From: Variovorax sp. UMC13
GTDB taxonomy: Bacteria; Pseudomonadota; Gammaproteobacteria; Burkholderiales; Burkholderiaceae_C
Reading direction: 5' to 3'
DNA length: 64,000 nt
Assembly (NCBI RefSeq): GCF_014170375.1
Contig: NZ_LZZW01000030.1
Span: 247,501-311,500, forward strand
The notes beneath the pieces are model-generated. The model was not told the origin of the DNA. It was given only the letters and a program-made list of their open reading frames with translations, and made no database searches. Positions 41,732-50,957 of the stretch are shown here, piece by piece (positions within the stretch are counted from its first letter, which is position 1; every line of letters starts with the position of its first letter). The position numbers and the translations under genes were made by a program.

Positions 41732-44197
41732 ATGCCTCGCCTGCTTTTTTCCTCGCCGCGTCAGCGCCTGCTGAACGCCGCGCTCGCCACCGCCTTCGGC
41801 CTTCCCCTCGCCGGCTGGCACGGCGCGGCCGCGGCCCAGGCCCCCGAACTGACGGCCGCGGTGTTCGACCTCGAACTGCCGGCCCAGCCGCTGGCCTCGG
41901 CCCTGCAGGCGCTCTCGCGCCAGACCGGCCTCCAGGTCTTCGCCGCCGGCGAGGTGCTGAGCGGCCTGCGCTCGCCCGCGCTCGCGGGCCGCCTCACGGT
42001 GCAGCAGGCGCTCGACCGGATGCTGGGCGGCAGCGGCCTGGTCGCGGTGCGCAGCGGCGCCTCGCAGGTGACGATCCAGCGCGCCGCGGCCGCGGCGGCC
42101 GATCGCGCCACCCTGCCGCAGGTGAACGTGACGGCGCAGGCCGGCATCGACGGCACGACCGAGGGCACGGGCGCCTACACCACGCGCATCACCGGTGCCG
42201 GCACGCGCATGGACCTGTCGCTGCGCCAGACGCCGCAATCGGTCAGCGTGGTCACGCGCCAGCAGATGGACGACCAGCACCTGGTCACGCTCAACGACGT
42301 GCTGCGGCAGACGCCCGGCATCGTGGCCGACCGGATCGACGAGCGCGTGACCTACTCGTCGCGCGGCTTCGACCTGAGCACCATGCTCGACGGCATTCCC
42401 ACGCTGGCCTTCAACAGCGTGGCCGGCGAGCCGAGCATGGTCGGCACCGCGATCTACGACCGCGTCGAGGTCGTCCGCGGCGCGGCCGGCCTGCTCAATG
42501 GCGTGGGCACGCCCGGCGGCTCGATCAACCTGGTGCGCAAGCGACCGCCCCCGGAGTTCGCCGGCAGCGTGTCGATCGGCGCCGGCTCGTGGAACCGCTA
42601 CGGCGCCGAGGCCGACATCGGCGGCAAGCTCAACGCGGCGGGCACGGTGCGCGGCCGCGTGGTGGCCTCGCATTCCGACGGCGACACCTTCACCGCGTAC
42701 AAGAAGCGCCGCGAGGACCTGCTCTACGGCATCGTCGAGATCGATGCATCGCCCGACACCACGGTGGCGCTGGGCTATGAATACCAGAAGACCGCGATCC
42801 AGGGCGCCAACTTCGGCCAGACGCCGCTGTTCTACACCGACGGCTCGCGCACGCACCTGCCGGTGTCCTTCAACTCGAGCGCGCCCTGGAGCCACTGGGA
42901 CATGCGCACCGACCGTCTGTTCCTGAACCTCGAGCACCGGCTGGCCAATGGCTGGCGCGTCAAGGCCGAGGCGGCGACGGTGAAGAACCGGCGCGACCGC
43001 GCGGGCGGCGACCTGTGGCTCTATCCCTCGTCCTTCGATCCGGTCACGCAGGAAGGCGTGCTCGACCGTGGCGACAACCCGGCGGAGGGCCGCAACAAGT
43101 CCTTCGACCTGCACGCCACCGGACCCTTCGAACTGTTCGGCCGCACGCACCAGGCCAGCTTCGGCCTGAACCTGAACCGCTACACCTACGCGGTGACCGC
43201 CAACAGCTCGGTGCCGCAAAGCCAGGACCAGGAGGCGATCACGCTCGGCAACCTGGCGGCCTCGGTGCGGCCGGACTTCATCTACCCGGTGCTGCGCTTC
43301 GGCGAGCAGACCGAACAGCGGGGCCTCTACGGATCGACCCGCCTGCGGCCGACCGACGACCTGTCGGTCATCGTCGGCGGCCGGCTCAGCTGGTGGCGCA
43401 ATGCGGGCTTCTCGACCGAATGGACCGACGGCGTCGCCAGCACCGCCCGCGCGCCGCAGGACCGGGCCAACGGCGTGTTCACGCCCTACTTCGGCGTCGT
43501 CTACGACCTGAGCAAGGCCTTCTCGGTCTACGCGAGCTATACCGACATCTTCCAGCCCAACACCGCCAAGGACGTGAACAACAGCGTGCTCGCGCCGCGG
43601 CGTGGCCGCAATGTCGAAGTGGGCGTCAAGGGCGAGCACCTGGACGGCAAGCTCAACACCGGCTTCGCCGTCTTCCGCACGCAGGAGGACAACCTGGCGG
43701 TGACCCTCGATGGCGCCGCGCCGCTGCCCGACGGCACCATTCCCTCGCGGGCCGTGCGGGGCGCGCGCAGCAAGGGCTTCGAGGCCACCGTGTCGGGCGA
43801 GCTCGCGCGCGGCTGGCAGCTCATGGGCGGCTACACGTACCACGCCAAGCGGGACGCGGACGCGCTGCTGCTCAACACCTCCTTGCCGCGCCGCCTGCTG
43901 CGCATCGCGACCAGCTACCGGCTGCCTGGCGACTGGCAGCGGCTCACCGTGGGCGGCAGCCTGAGCTACCAGAGCGGCATCTACTACGACGAGTACTACG
44001 GCCTCGGCCGGGCCACGCAGGGCGGCCTGACGCTGGTCGGCCTGATGGCGCGCTACGAGTTCAGCCGGCAGCTCAGCGCCTCGGTCAACGTCGAGAACCT
44101 CGGCAACAAGCGCTACGACAGCGGCCTGGGCGGCTACAACGGCTACACCGAAGGCACGCCGCGCAGCGCCTGGGTCAAGCTGGGCTACCGCTTCTAG
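41732..44197 (+). CDS. TonB-dependent siderophore receptor with STN signalling domain
   Basis: 821-aa outer-membrane transporter. A signal peptide (ends AAAAQ), an N-terminal STN domain (about 40-110: FDLELPAQPLASALQALSRQTG) that signals to FecR, a plug domain (QTPQSVSVVTRQQMDDQ, RQTPGIVADRIDER, YDRVEVVRGAAGLLNG) and a 22-strand-type barrel ending YRF with a C-terminal aromatic are all visible. Class: ferric-siderophore, FpvA/FhuE-like; the exact siderophore is unknown. Third gene of the sigma/FecR/receptor module, 94 bp after FecR. Confidence 0.92.
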   Translation: MPRLLFSSPRQRLLNAALATAFGLPLAGWHGAAAAQAPELTAAVFDLELPAQPLASALQALSRQTGLQVFAAGEVLSGLRSPALAGRLTVQQALDRMLGGSGLVAVRSGASQVTIQRAAAAAADRATLPQVNVTAQAGIDGTTEGTGAYTTRITGAGTRMDLSLRQTPQSVSVVTRQQMDDQHLVTLNDVLRQTPGIVADRIDERVTYSSRGFDLSTMLDGIPTLAFNSVAGEPSMVGTAIYDRVEVVRGAAGLLNGVGTPGGSINLVRKRPPPEFAGSVSIGAGSWNRYGAEADIGGKLNAAGTVRGRVVASHSDGDTFTAYKKRREDLLYGIVEIDASPDTTVALGYEYQKTAIQGANFGQTPLFYTDGSRTHLPVSFNSSAPWSHWDMRTDRLFLNLEHRLANGWRVKAEAATVKNRRDRAGGDLWLYPSSFDPVTQEGVLDRGDNPAEGRNKSFDLHATGPFELFGRTHQASFGLNLNRYTYAVTANSSVPQSQDQEAITLGNLAASVRPDFIYPVLRFGEQTEQRGLYGSTRLRPTDDLSVIVGGRLSWWRNAGFSTEWTDGVASTARAPQDRANGVFTPYFGVVYDLSKAFSVYASYTDIFQPNTAKDVNNSVLAPRRGRNVEVGVKGEHLDGKLNTGFAVFRTQEDNLAVTLDGAAPLPDGTIPSRAVRGARSKGFEATVSGELARGWQLMGGYTYHAKRDADALLLNTSLPRRLLRIATSYRLPGDWQRLTVGGSLSYQSGIYYDEYYGLGRATQGGLTLVGLMARYEFSRQLSASVNVENLGNKRYDSGLGGYNGYTEGTPRSAWVKLGYRF

Positions 44198-44311
44198 GCC
44201 CACGCCGGCCGGGCCCGACCCCTTCCGGCGAGGCCCGGCCATCGCCCGGAGCGTCGAAGAAAACCCGCGCGCACACCGCGCGCGGGAACACCGCCTCCCC
44301 ACCTTCCGCGT

Positions 44312-44328
44312 CTAGGGCATACCCCTAG
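44312..44328. promoter_or_regulatory. Inverted repeat upstream of the liv-type promoter
   Basis: CTAGGG-N5-CCCTAG is a perfect 6-bp inverted repeat with 5-bp spacing. Its centre is about 65 bp before the probable transcription start of the ABC operon, a usual place for an activator such as a NarL/FixJ-type response regulator. Confidence 0.5.
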
Positions 44329-44348
44329 CGAATACGCGACGCGCGCCG

Positions 44349-44378
44349 TTGACCGCGCGCTTCGGCCGAATCTATAGT
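44349..44378 (+). promoter_or_regulatory. Probable sigma-70 promoter of the ABC transporter operon
   Basis: TTGACC (44349-44354), an 18-bp spacer and TATAGT (44373-44378). A perfect 10-bp palindrome TGGTTAACCA (44391-44400) lies just downstream of the expected start and could be a repressor site. Confidence 0.65.
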
Positions 44379-44428
44379 CGGTCGATCGTTTGGTTAACCA
44401 CCGTTTTTCATAGAAGGGTGCACACGCT

Positions 44429-45307
44429 TTGGACACTTCGCAGTTGTTTCAACTGGGCCTGCAGGGTGCGTCGACCGGCGCCATCTACAGCCTCGTCGCG
44501 CTCGGCCTGGTGCTGGGCTACAAGGCCACCGAGGTGCTGAACTTCGCGCACGGCGACATCCTGATGCTGTCGGCCTTCCTCGGCTGGTGGCTGATCGAGG
44601 GCGTGGGCCTGCCCTTCTGGGCCGTGCTGCCGCTGGTGGTGCTGGTCATCGCGCTGTTCTCCTACCTGCTCGAGGCCCGCGTCATGCGCGTGATCGTCGG
44701 CCAGCCGCAGTTCGCCGGCGTGATGCTGACCATCGGCATCGGCTTCATGATCCGCGGCGGCGTGAGCATGGTCTTCGGCCCCGACTCGCGCACCTACGAC
44801 ACGCCCTGGACCGGCCAGACCACGCGCTTCGGCGGCGCGGTGGTGGCCGACCTCAACCTGGTGATCGTCGCGGCCGCACTGGCCGTGACCGCGCTGCTGT
44901 TCGTCTTCATGGCGCGCACCTCGCTCGGCGTGGCGATCCAGGCCGCCTCGCAGAACCAGCTCGCGGCCTACCTCAGCGGCGTGCGCGTGAAGCGGCTCAA
45001 CTCGCTGGTGTGGGCCATCTCGGGCGCCATCGCGGCGCTGTGCGGGCTGCTGCTCGCGCCGATCTCGCTGGTCGACCTGAGCCTGTGGTTCGTGATGCTC
45101 AAGGCCTTCTCGGCGCTGGTGCTGGGCGGCTTCGGCAGCGTGCCCGGCGCCATCGTCGGCGGCCTGCTGATCGGGCTGATCGAGCAGTTCTCGGGCGTCT
45201 ACCTGCCCGACGGCTTCAAGGACGTCATGCCCTACCTGGTGCTGATCGCGGTGCTGGTGTTCTTCCCCAAGGGGCTGCTGGGCGAAGCCCACGGCCGGAG
45301 GGTCTGA
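44429..45307 (+). CDS. Branched-chain-amino-acid-type ABC transporter permease (LivH-like)
   Basis: 292-aa inner-membrane permease with about eight helices and the family start QLFQLGLQGASTGAIYSLVA. Conserved motifs are NFAHGDILMLSAFLGWW and the coupling region VWAISGAIAALCGLLLAP, followed by GGFGSVPGAIVGGLLIG. The start is a TTG at 44429, fixed by the family N-terminus. First gene of a five-gene transporter operon plus a ligase-like gene. HAAT transporters also carry aromatic acids, amides and other substrates, so the liv names are not used. Confidence 0.92.
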   Translation: MDTSQLFQLGLQGASTGAIYSLVALGLVLGYKATEVLNFAHGDILMLSAFLGWWLIEGVGLPFWAVLPLVVLVIALFSYLLEARVMRVIVGQPQFAGVMLTIGIGFMIRGGVSMVFGPDSRTYDTPWTGQTTRFGGAVVADLNLVIVAAALAVTALLFVFMARTSLGVAIQAASQNQLAAYLSGVRVKRLNSLVWAISGAIAALCGLLLAPISLVDLSLWFVMLKAFSALVLGGFGSVPGAIVGGLLIGLIEQFSGVYLPDGFKDVMPYLVLIAVLVFFPKGLLGEAHGRRV

Positions 45308-45312
45308 GCGCC

Positions 45313-46380
45313 ATGCGCTACGAAACCGACTACCGCCAAGGCCGCCGGCTGCTGCCCACGCTGCCGGGCCGCCTGGCCTACCTGGCGCTCGCCGCGGTGC
45401 TGCTCGCGGCCCCGCTGCTGCTGCCGACCTTCTACGTGGGCGAGGTCGCCTTCGTCTTCATCCTCTGCATCGCCAGCCTGGGCCTGATGACGCTCACCGG
45501 CTTCACCGGCCAGGTGTCGCTGGGGCAATCGGCCTTCATCGGCCTGGGCGCCTACGTGCATGCGCTGCTGCTCACGGCCGGCGTGTCGCTGCCGCTGTCG
45601 CTGCTGGGCGCCGCCTGCGTGGCGGCGCTGGCCGGGCTGGCGATCGGGCTGCCGGCCATCCGCGTGTCGGGGCTGCACCTGTCGGTGGTGACGCTGGCCT
45701 TCGCCATCGTGACCGAGCACGTGATCGGCCGCTGGAAGGGCGTGACCGGCGGCCACAGCGGCCTGGCGGTGCCCGAGCCGCTGCTGTTCGGCTTCAGCCT
45801 GGGCGGGCCGCGCGCCTTCTACTTCCTCTGTCTGGCCGTGCTGGTGGTGGTGCTGCTGGGGCTGCTCAACCTGATGCGCTCGTCCATCGGCCGCTCCTTC
45901 GTGGGCGTGCGCGACTCCGAGGCCGCGGCCCAGGGCCTGGGCATCCACGTGGCGCGCACCAAGGTCACGGCCTTCGTGCTGTCGGCCGGCATCAGCGGCA
46001 TCGCCGGCGCGCTGATGGCGCACCAGATCCAGTTCATCACGCCCGAGAGCTTCGGCCTGGCGCTGTCGCTGCAGCTGGTGCTGATGGTGTTCATCGGCGG
46101 CATGGGCAGCCTGCGCGGCGCGATCCTCGGTGCGCTGCTGATCGGCCTGCTGCCTTCGGCGATCTCGCTGCTCAAGGGCGCGCTGCCTTCGCGCATCGCC
46201 GACCAGTTCGGGCTGGAGCTCTTCGTCTACGGCGCGGTGCTGACCTTCTTCGTGCTGCTCGAGCCCACGGGCCTCAACGGCCGCTGGATGCGCATCCGCG
46301 CGCTGGCCCGCGACTTCCCCTTCCTGCGCACCGCCAGCGCCAAGCGCGCCAAGGCCTACATGCGATCGGAGCGCGCATGA
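45313..46380 (+). CDS. Branched-chain-amino-acid-type ABC transporter permease (LivM-like)
   Basis: 355-aa inner-membrane permease. The motifs GFTGQVSLGQSAFIGLGAY and GLPAIRVSGLHLSVVTLAFA are LivM-type, and the cytoplasmic loop SFVGVRDSEAAAQGLGIHVARTKV contacts the ATPases. A basic C-terminal tail of about 25 residues (RTASAKRAKAYMRSERA) extends beyond the last helix. It follows LivH by 5 bp and overlaps the first ATPase gene (ATGA). Confidence 0.92.
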   Translation: MRYETDYRQGRRLLPTLPGRLAYLALAAVLLAAPLLLPTFYVGEVAFVFILCIASLGLMTLTGFTGQVSLGQSAFIGLGAYVHALLLTAGVSLPLSLLGAACVAALAGLAIGLPAIRVSGLHLSVVTLAFAIVTEHVIGRWKGVTGGHSGLAVPEPLLFGFSLGGPRAFYFLCLAVLVVVLLGLLNLMRSSIGRSFVGVRDSEAAAQGLGIHVARTKVTAFVLSAGISGIAGALMAHQIQFITPESFGLALSLQLVLMVFIGGMGSLRGAILGALLIGLLPSAISLLKGALPSRIADQFGLELFVYGAVLTFFVLLEPTGLNGRWMRIRALARDFPFLRTASAKRAKAYMRSERA

Positions 46381-47186
46381 AAGCGCTGAGCATTCCCGAA
46401 TCGGCCGCGATCCGCGATGCCGCGGCCGAGCCGCTGCTCGAGGTCGACGGCCTGAGCCTGTCCTTCGGCGGCGTGAAGGCGGTGCGCGACGTGCACTTCT
46501 CGGTGCAGCGCGGCGAGGTGTTCGCCATCATCGGCCCCAACGGCGCGGGCAAGACCTCGGTCTTCAACCTGGTCACGCGCGTGTTCGACGCCAGCAGCGG
46601 CCGCATCCGCGTGGCCGGCCAGGACATCACGCGCGTGGCGCGCCACGACATCGTGCGGCGCGGCGTGGCGCGCACCTTCCAGAACATCGAGCTGTTCGAG
46701 GGCGCGACCGTGCTCGAGAACCTGCTGCTGGGGCGGCACCGCGCGCCGCACGGCAACGTGTTCTCGCAGATGCTCAACCTGCCCTCGGTGCAGCGCGCCG
46801 AACTCCTGAGCCGCGAGCGCGTCGAGCAGGTGATCGACTTCCTCGCGCTCACGCCCTACCGCATGAGCCCGGTGGCGGGCCTGCCGTACGGCATCCGCAA
46901 GATCGTCGAGCTCGGCCGCGCGCTCGCGGCCGAGCCTTCGCTGCTGCTGCTCGACGAGCCGGCCTCCGGCCTCAACCCGGAGGAAACGCGCGAACTCGCC
47001 TACTGGATCGAGGACATCCAGAACGAACTGGGCATCACGGTGGTGATGGTCGAGCACGACATGTCGCTGGTCTCGGCCGTGGCCGACCGCGTGCTCGTGA
47101 TGGAACAGGGCCAGGTGCTGATGACGGGCACGCCGGCCGAAGTGCAGTCCGATCCGCGCGTGATCGCGGCCTACCTGGGGACCTGA
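46377..47186 (+). CDS. ABC transporter ATP-binding protein (LivG-like)
   Basis: 269-aa ATPase with Walker A IIGPNGAGKTSVFN, the LivG-specific RGVARTFQNIELFEGATVLENLL, Walker B LLLLDEPASGLN and H-loop VMVEHDMSLV. The signature region reads LPYGIRKIVELGRAL: the usual LSxGQ-type signature is PYGIRK, as in many LivG proteins (PYGxQR). Starts in the LivM stop. Pairs with the LivF-like ATPase encoded next. Confidence 0.92.
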   Translation: MKALSIPESAAIRDAAAEPLLEVDGLSLSFGGVKAVRDVHFSVQRGEVFAIIGPNGAGKTSVFNLVTRVFDASSGRIRVAGQDITRVARHDIVRRGVARTFQNIELFEGATVLENLLLGRHRAPHGNVFSQMLNLPSVQRAELLSRERVEQVIDFLALTPYRMSPVAGLPYGIRKIVELGRALAAEPSLLLLDEPASGLNPEETRELAYWIEDIQNELGITVVMVEHDMSLVSAVADRVLVMEQGQVLMTGTPAEVQSDPRVIAAYLGT

Positions 47187-47189
47187 GCC

Positions 47190-47975
47190 ATGGACATGCT
47201 GCTTTCCGTGCGCAACATCGAGACCTGGTACGGCCCGGTCAACGCCATCCGGGGCGTGAGCCTCGAGGTCCAGGCCGGCCGCATCGTGGCGGTGCTGGGC
47301 GCCAACGGCGCGGGCAAGACCACGCTGCTCAACACCATCGCGGGCGTGATCGACCCGGCGCGCGGCAGCGTGCACTTCGACGGCCGGCGCATCGATGGCC
47401 TCGACGCCGACGCGGTCTGCCGCGCCGGCGTGGTGCTGGTGCCCGAAGGCCGCCAGCTGTTTCCTTTCCTCACGGTGGAGGAGAACCTGCGCATGGGCGC
47501 GTTCGCGCGGCGTCCGCGCGAGGGCATCGCGCGCGACCTCGAACGCGTCTACGACTGGTTCCCGCGGCTGCGCGAGCGCCGCCGGCAGCGCGCCGGCCTG
47601 CTATCGGGCGGCGAGCAGCAGATGGTGGCCATTGGCCGCGCCTTCATGGCCCAGCCCCGGCTGCTGCTGCTCGACGAGCCCTCGCTGGGCCTGTCGCCGC
47701 TGTTCACCAAGGAGATCTTCGGCATCGTCCGCCGCATCAGCGCCGAGACCCAGACCGCCGTGCTGGTGGTGGAACAGAACGCCGCCATCGCGCTGGCCTC
47801 GGCCGACGACGGCTACATCGTCGAGCTGGGCCGCGTGGTCGCGGCCGGCCGTTGCGCCGAGCTGAGCGCGCGCGACGACGTCCAGCGCTTCTACCTCGGC
47901 CACGCGGTCGCGCACGTGGCGCACGGCACCGCGGGCGGCGTGCGCCCGCCGCGGCGCAGCCTGAGCTGGCATTGA
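47190..47975 (+). CDS. ABC transporter ATP-binding protein (LivF-like)
   Basis: 261-aa ATPase with Walker A VLGANGAGKTTLLNT, the LivF motif GVVLVPEGRQLFPFLTVEENLRMGA (in two parts), signature LLSGGEQQMVAIGRA, and Walker B LLLLDEPSLGLSPL with H-loop-equivalent VVEQNAAIAL. The C-terminal ~30 residues (after FYLGHA) are an extension rich in Arg/Pro not seen in typical LivF. Starts 3 bp after LivG. Confidence 0.92.
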   Translation: MDMLLSVRNIETWYGPVNAIRGVSLEVQAGRIVAVLGANGAGKTTLLNTIAGVIDPARGSVHFDGRRIDGLDADAVCRAGVVLVPEGRQLFPFLTVEENLRMGAFARRPREGIARDLERVYDWFPRLRERRRQRAGLLSGGEQQMVAIGRAFMAQPRLLLLDEPSLGLSPLFTKEIFGIVRRISAETQTAVLVVEQNAAIALASADDGYIVELGRVVAAGRCAELSARDDVQRFYLGHAVAHVAHGTAGGVRPPRRSLSWH

Positions 47976-48021
47976 CGACGAGCACGCGACGCATCACTTT
48001 CAACATCCACTGGAGACACCC

Positions 48022-49212
48022 ATGACCCTTCGACGCAGAACCCTCCTGAGCTCGGGCCTGGCCGGGCTCGCACCGGCCTTCCTCGCGCTGCCCGCGCGCG
48101 CCGGCGGCATCTCCGACAAGGAGATCGTGATCGGCACGCACCTGGACCTCTCGGGGCCGGTGTCGGTGGCTGCGCCGCCGATCCGCAACGGCCTGCAGAT
48201 GCGCGTCGACGAGCTCAACGAAGCCGGCGGGATCCACGGCCGCAAGATCCGCTTCGTGATCGAGGACAACGCGAGCCAGGCTTCGCAGGCGGTGCGCGCG
48301 GTGGACAAGCTGATCCGGCGCGACGAGATCTTCGCGATGCTGTGCCCCTTCGGCTCGGGCCCGACCGTGGCCACGGCCAAGAAGCTGGTCGACGCGGGCA
48401 TCGTCTGCTTCGCGCCCTATGCCGCCTCGGCGCTGGTGCGCCAGGCCGCGGGCAACTCGCCGCTGCTGTTCACCAACAACATCCACTACGACACCAGCAC
48501 CGCCGCCGGCATCCGCTGGGCGGTGGAGAACCTGGGCAGCAAGAAGGTCGGCTTCATCTACCAGGAGGGCCCCTTCGGCGACCTCGTGGGCAAGGGCGTG
48601 AAGAGCGCGCTGCAGGCCCGCAAGCTCACGCTGGTGGCCGAGGCCAGCTACAAGGTCGGCGACATCGACTTCTCCTCGCAGGTGGCGCGCATGAAGGCTG
48701 CGGGCGCCGACCTGATCGTGGCCGCCACCACCACGCGCGAGACGATCGCGGTGGCGGCCGAGGTGAAGAAGCTGGGCTGGACCGATGTCAACGTGCTGAC
48801 CTCCAGCCCGGGCCGCGCCGAACTCACGGCCACGCTGGGCAAGGCCTCGGTCGAGGGGCTCTACGGCATCGGCACCTGGCGCATCACGCCGGCGGACCAG
48901 GTCTCGGCCGCCGAGAAGACCTGGGCCGACAGCTACCGCAAGCGCTTCAAGCTCGAGCCGCAGGACATCTCGCTGGCCTTCTACGACTACGCGTCATGGT
49001 TCTTCCAGGGCGTGGAGGCGGCCGGCCGCGCGCTCAGCACCGACAGCCTGGTGAAGGCGCTGCAGGCCTCGAAGTACCGCGGCCTGTCCTCCTACGATGC
49101 GCAGCACTACAGCAACGGCCACGTCGACCCCGAGTGGATCCAGGTCGAGCAGGTGGTCAAGGGCCAGTGGATCGGCCGCTCGGGCGTGCTCGATCCGGCG
49201 AAGAGCGCGTGA
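48022..49212 (+). CDS. ABC transporter substrate-binding protein (LivK-type, Peripla_BP_6)
   Basis: 396-aa periplasmic binding protein with a twin-arginine-like signal peptide (LRRRTLLSSGLAGLAPAFL; cleavage near ARA-GG). Family features include EIVIGTHLDLSGPVSVAAPP, GGIHGRKIRFVIEDNASQ, and LVRQAAGNSPLLFTNNI. The ligand pocket cannot be decoded by eye. It is the fifth transporter gene; a ligase-like gene follows at once, with a GTG in its frame overlapping this stop. Confidence 0.9.
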   Translation: MTLRRRTLLSSGLAGLAPAFLALPARAGGISDKEIVIGTHLDLSGPVSVAAPPIRNGLQMRVDELNEAGGIHGRKIRFVIEDNASQASQAVRAVDKLIRRDEIFAMLCPFGSGPTVATAKKLVDAGIVCFAPYAASALVRQAAGNSPLLFTNNIHYDTSTAAGIRWAVENLGSKKVGFIYQEGPFGDLVGKGVKSALQARKLTLVAEASYKVGDIDFSSQVARMKAAGADLIVAATTTRETIAVAAEVKKLGWTDVNVLTSSPGRAELTATLGKASVEGLYGIGTWRITPADQVSAAEKTWADSYRKRFKLEPQDISLAFYDYASWFFQGVEAAGRALSTDSLVKALQASKYRGLSSYDAQHYSNGHVDPEWIQVEQVVKGQWIGRSGVLDPAKSA

Positions 49213-49217
49213 GCGCC

Positions 49218-50957
49218 ATGGCCGACCACGCACTGCCCCACGGCGTCGCCACGCTGCCGCAGTGGTGGCGCCAGCGCTGCACGCAGTGGGCCGCGCAGCC
49301 CGCGCTGCGCCACAAGCGGCTGGGCATCTGGACCACCATGGACTGGGGCTGCTACTTCGACGAGGCGCGCGCGCTCGGCCTGGCGCTCGACGCCGCCGGG
49401 CTGCAGCGGGGCGAGGTGGTGTCGATCCTCTCGCACAACCGCCCCGAGTGGCTCTGCATGGACCTGGCCGCGCAGGCCATGGGTTTCGTGAGCCACGGCC
49501 TCTACCCCTCGAGTTCCGACGAAGAGGTCGCGCATGCGCTGCACGAGGCCGGCACGCGCGTGCTGCTGGTGGAGAACGCCGAGCAGCTGATGAAGGCCCT
49601 GCAGGCGCGCGGCCGCTGCCCGGCGCTGCGCCGCATCTGCGTGATCGACGACCGCGGCCTGCGGGGACTGGCCGACCCGGCCGTGGGCACCTATGCCGCG
49701 CTGGTGCAGCAAGGCCGTCGACACCCGGACACCGCACTGTTCGAGGCCCGCATCGCGGCCGGCACCGGCGCGCAGGTCGCGGCGCTGATCGGCACCGCGG
49801 GCACCAGCGCGCCCGCGCGGCTCGCGGCCGTGACGCAGCAGGCGCTGCTGCACCAGGTGCAGGCCCTGCAGGCCGGCCTGGGCGCGCAGGCCGGCGACCA
49901 CTCGCTGTCCTTCGCGCCGCTGGCGCAGGCCGACGAGCGGCTGCTGGCCACCGGCATCCCGCTGGTGGCGGGCGGCCTGGTGCACTTCGCCGAAAGCCCG
50001 GGCACGGTGTTCAACGATCTGCGCGAAGCCGCACCGCACTGGGTCTCGGGGCCGCCGCGCTTCTGGGAGCGGCTGCATGCGCGCACCGACATCCTCGCGG
50101 GCGACACCCGCCCCGCCTTCCAGCGGCTCTACCGCCGCAGCGTGGCGGCCCGGCGCCCCGGCTGGATCGGCCGTACCGCGCTGCGGCGTGTGCGCGCCTC
50201 GCTGGGCCTGGCGCGCGCGCGGCTCGCGCTGGTGAGCGCCGCCTCGCTGTCCGAGCCGCTGCTGCAGTGGTACACCGCGCTGGGCCTGCCGCTGGCCGAG
50301 GTCTACGGGCTCGCGGAAGCCTGCGGCATGGTCTGGCTGCAGGCCGAGGGCGTGCCCCCGGCGCCACGCACCGAGGTGCGGCTGGCCGCCGACGGCGAGA
50401 TCCTGCTCCGGGGGCCGGCCGTGCTGGCGGGCTACTGGTCGGCCGGCGCGCTGCAGCGGCGCGAGGCCACGGCCGAGGGCTGGTTCGCCACCGGCGACCT
50501 CGTCACCGTGCAGGCCGACGGCCGCCTGCGCATCCTCGGCCGGCGCAGCGAGCGCATCGAGGCCGCGCCCGGCGACACGCTGGTGGCCGACGAGCTCGAG
50601 CGCCTGCTGCGCGCCAACGCCTATGTGTCGGATGCGATGCTGGTGCGCGCCCGGCGCGCGCATTGCACCTGCGTGCTGGCGCTGGAACCCGAGCGCGTGT
50701 TCAAGTACGCGCAGGACCACCACGTGCCCTACACCGACTATGCGCAGCTGGTCGCGCAGCCGGAGATCCAGCAGCTGATCGCGCAGCAGTTGGAAGCGCT
50801 CAACGCGGGCCTGCCCGCGGCCCGGCGCATCCATCGCTTCGCCATCCTGCCCCGGCTGCTGGGCGGGCACGACGAGGAACTCACGCCCCAGCTGCGCCTG
50901 CGCCGGCGCGTGATCGAGTCGAAGTACGCGGGGATGATCGACGGGTTGTACGCCTAG
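49218..50957 (+). CDS. AMP-binding long-chain acyl-CoA synthetase-like protein with degenerate active site
   Basis: 579-aa protein of the FadD15/long-chain acyl-CoA ligase type: SHNRPEWLCMDLAAQAMG, WVSGPPRFWERLH, EVYGLAEACGM, GYWSAGALQRREATAEGWFATGDL and the C-terminal ELTPQLRLRRRVIESKYAGMI. Two catalytic features are off. The phosphate loop, normally TSGTTGxPK, reads GTAGTSAPAR without its lysine, and the C-terminal catalytic lysine (TPTxK in relatives) is arginine. It may be inactive or strongly modified. Acyl-CoA ligase genes next to this ABC type usually activate the imported acid. A GTG at 49209 is an alternative start. Confidence 0.85.
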   Translation: MADHALPHGVATLPQWWRQRCTQWAAQPALRHKRLGIWTTMDWGCYFDEARALGLALDAAGLQRGEVVSILSHNRPEWLCMDLAAQAMGFVSHGLYPSSSDEEVAHALHEAGTRVLLVENAEQLMKALQARGRCPALRRICVIDDRGLRGLADPAVGTYAALVQQGRRHPDTALFEARIAAGTGAQVAALIGTAGTSAPARLAAVTQQALLHQVQALQAGLGAQAGDHSLSFAPLAQADERLLATGIPLVAGGLVHFAESPGTVFNDLREAAPHWVSGPPRFWERLHARTDILAGDTRPAFQRLYRRSVAARRPGWIGRTALRRVRASLGLARARLALVSAASLSEPLLQWYTALGLPLAEVYGLAEACGMVWLQAEGVPPAPRTEVRLAADGEILLRGPAVLAGYWSAGALQRREATAEGWFATGDLVTVQADGRLRILGRRSERIEAAPGDTLVADELERLLRANAYVSDAMLVRARRAHCTCVLALEPERVFKYAQDHHVPYTDYAQLVAQPEIQQLIAQQLEALNAGLPAARRIHRFAILPRLLGGHDEELTPQLRLRRRVIESKYAGMIDGLYA

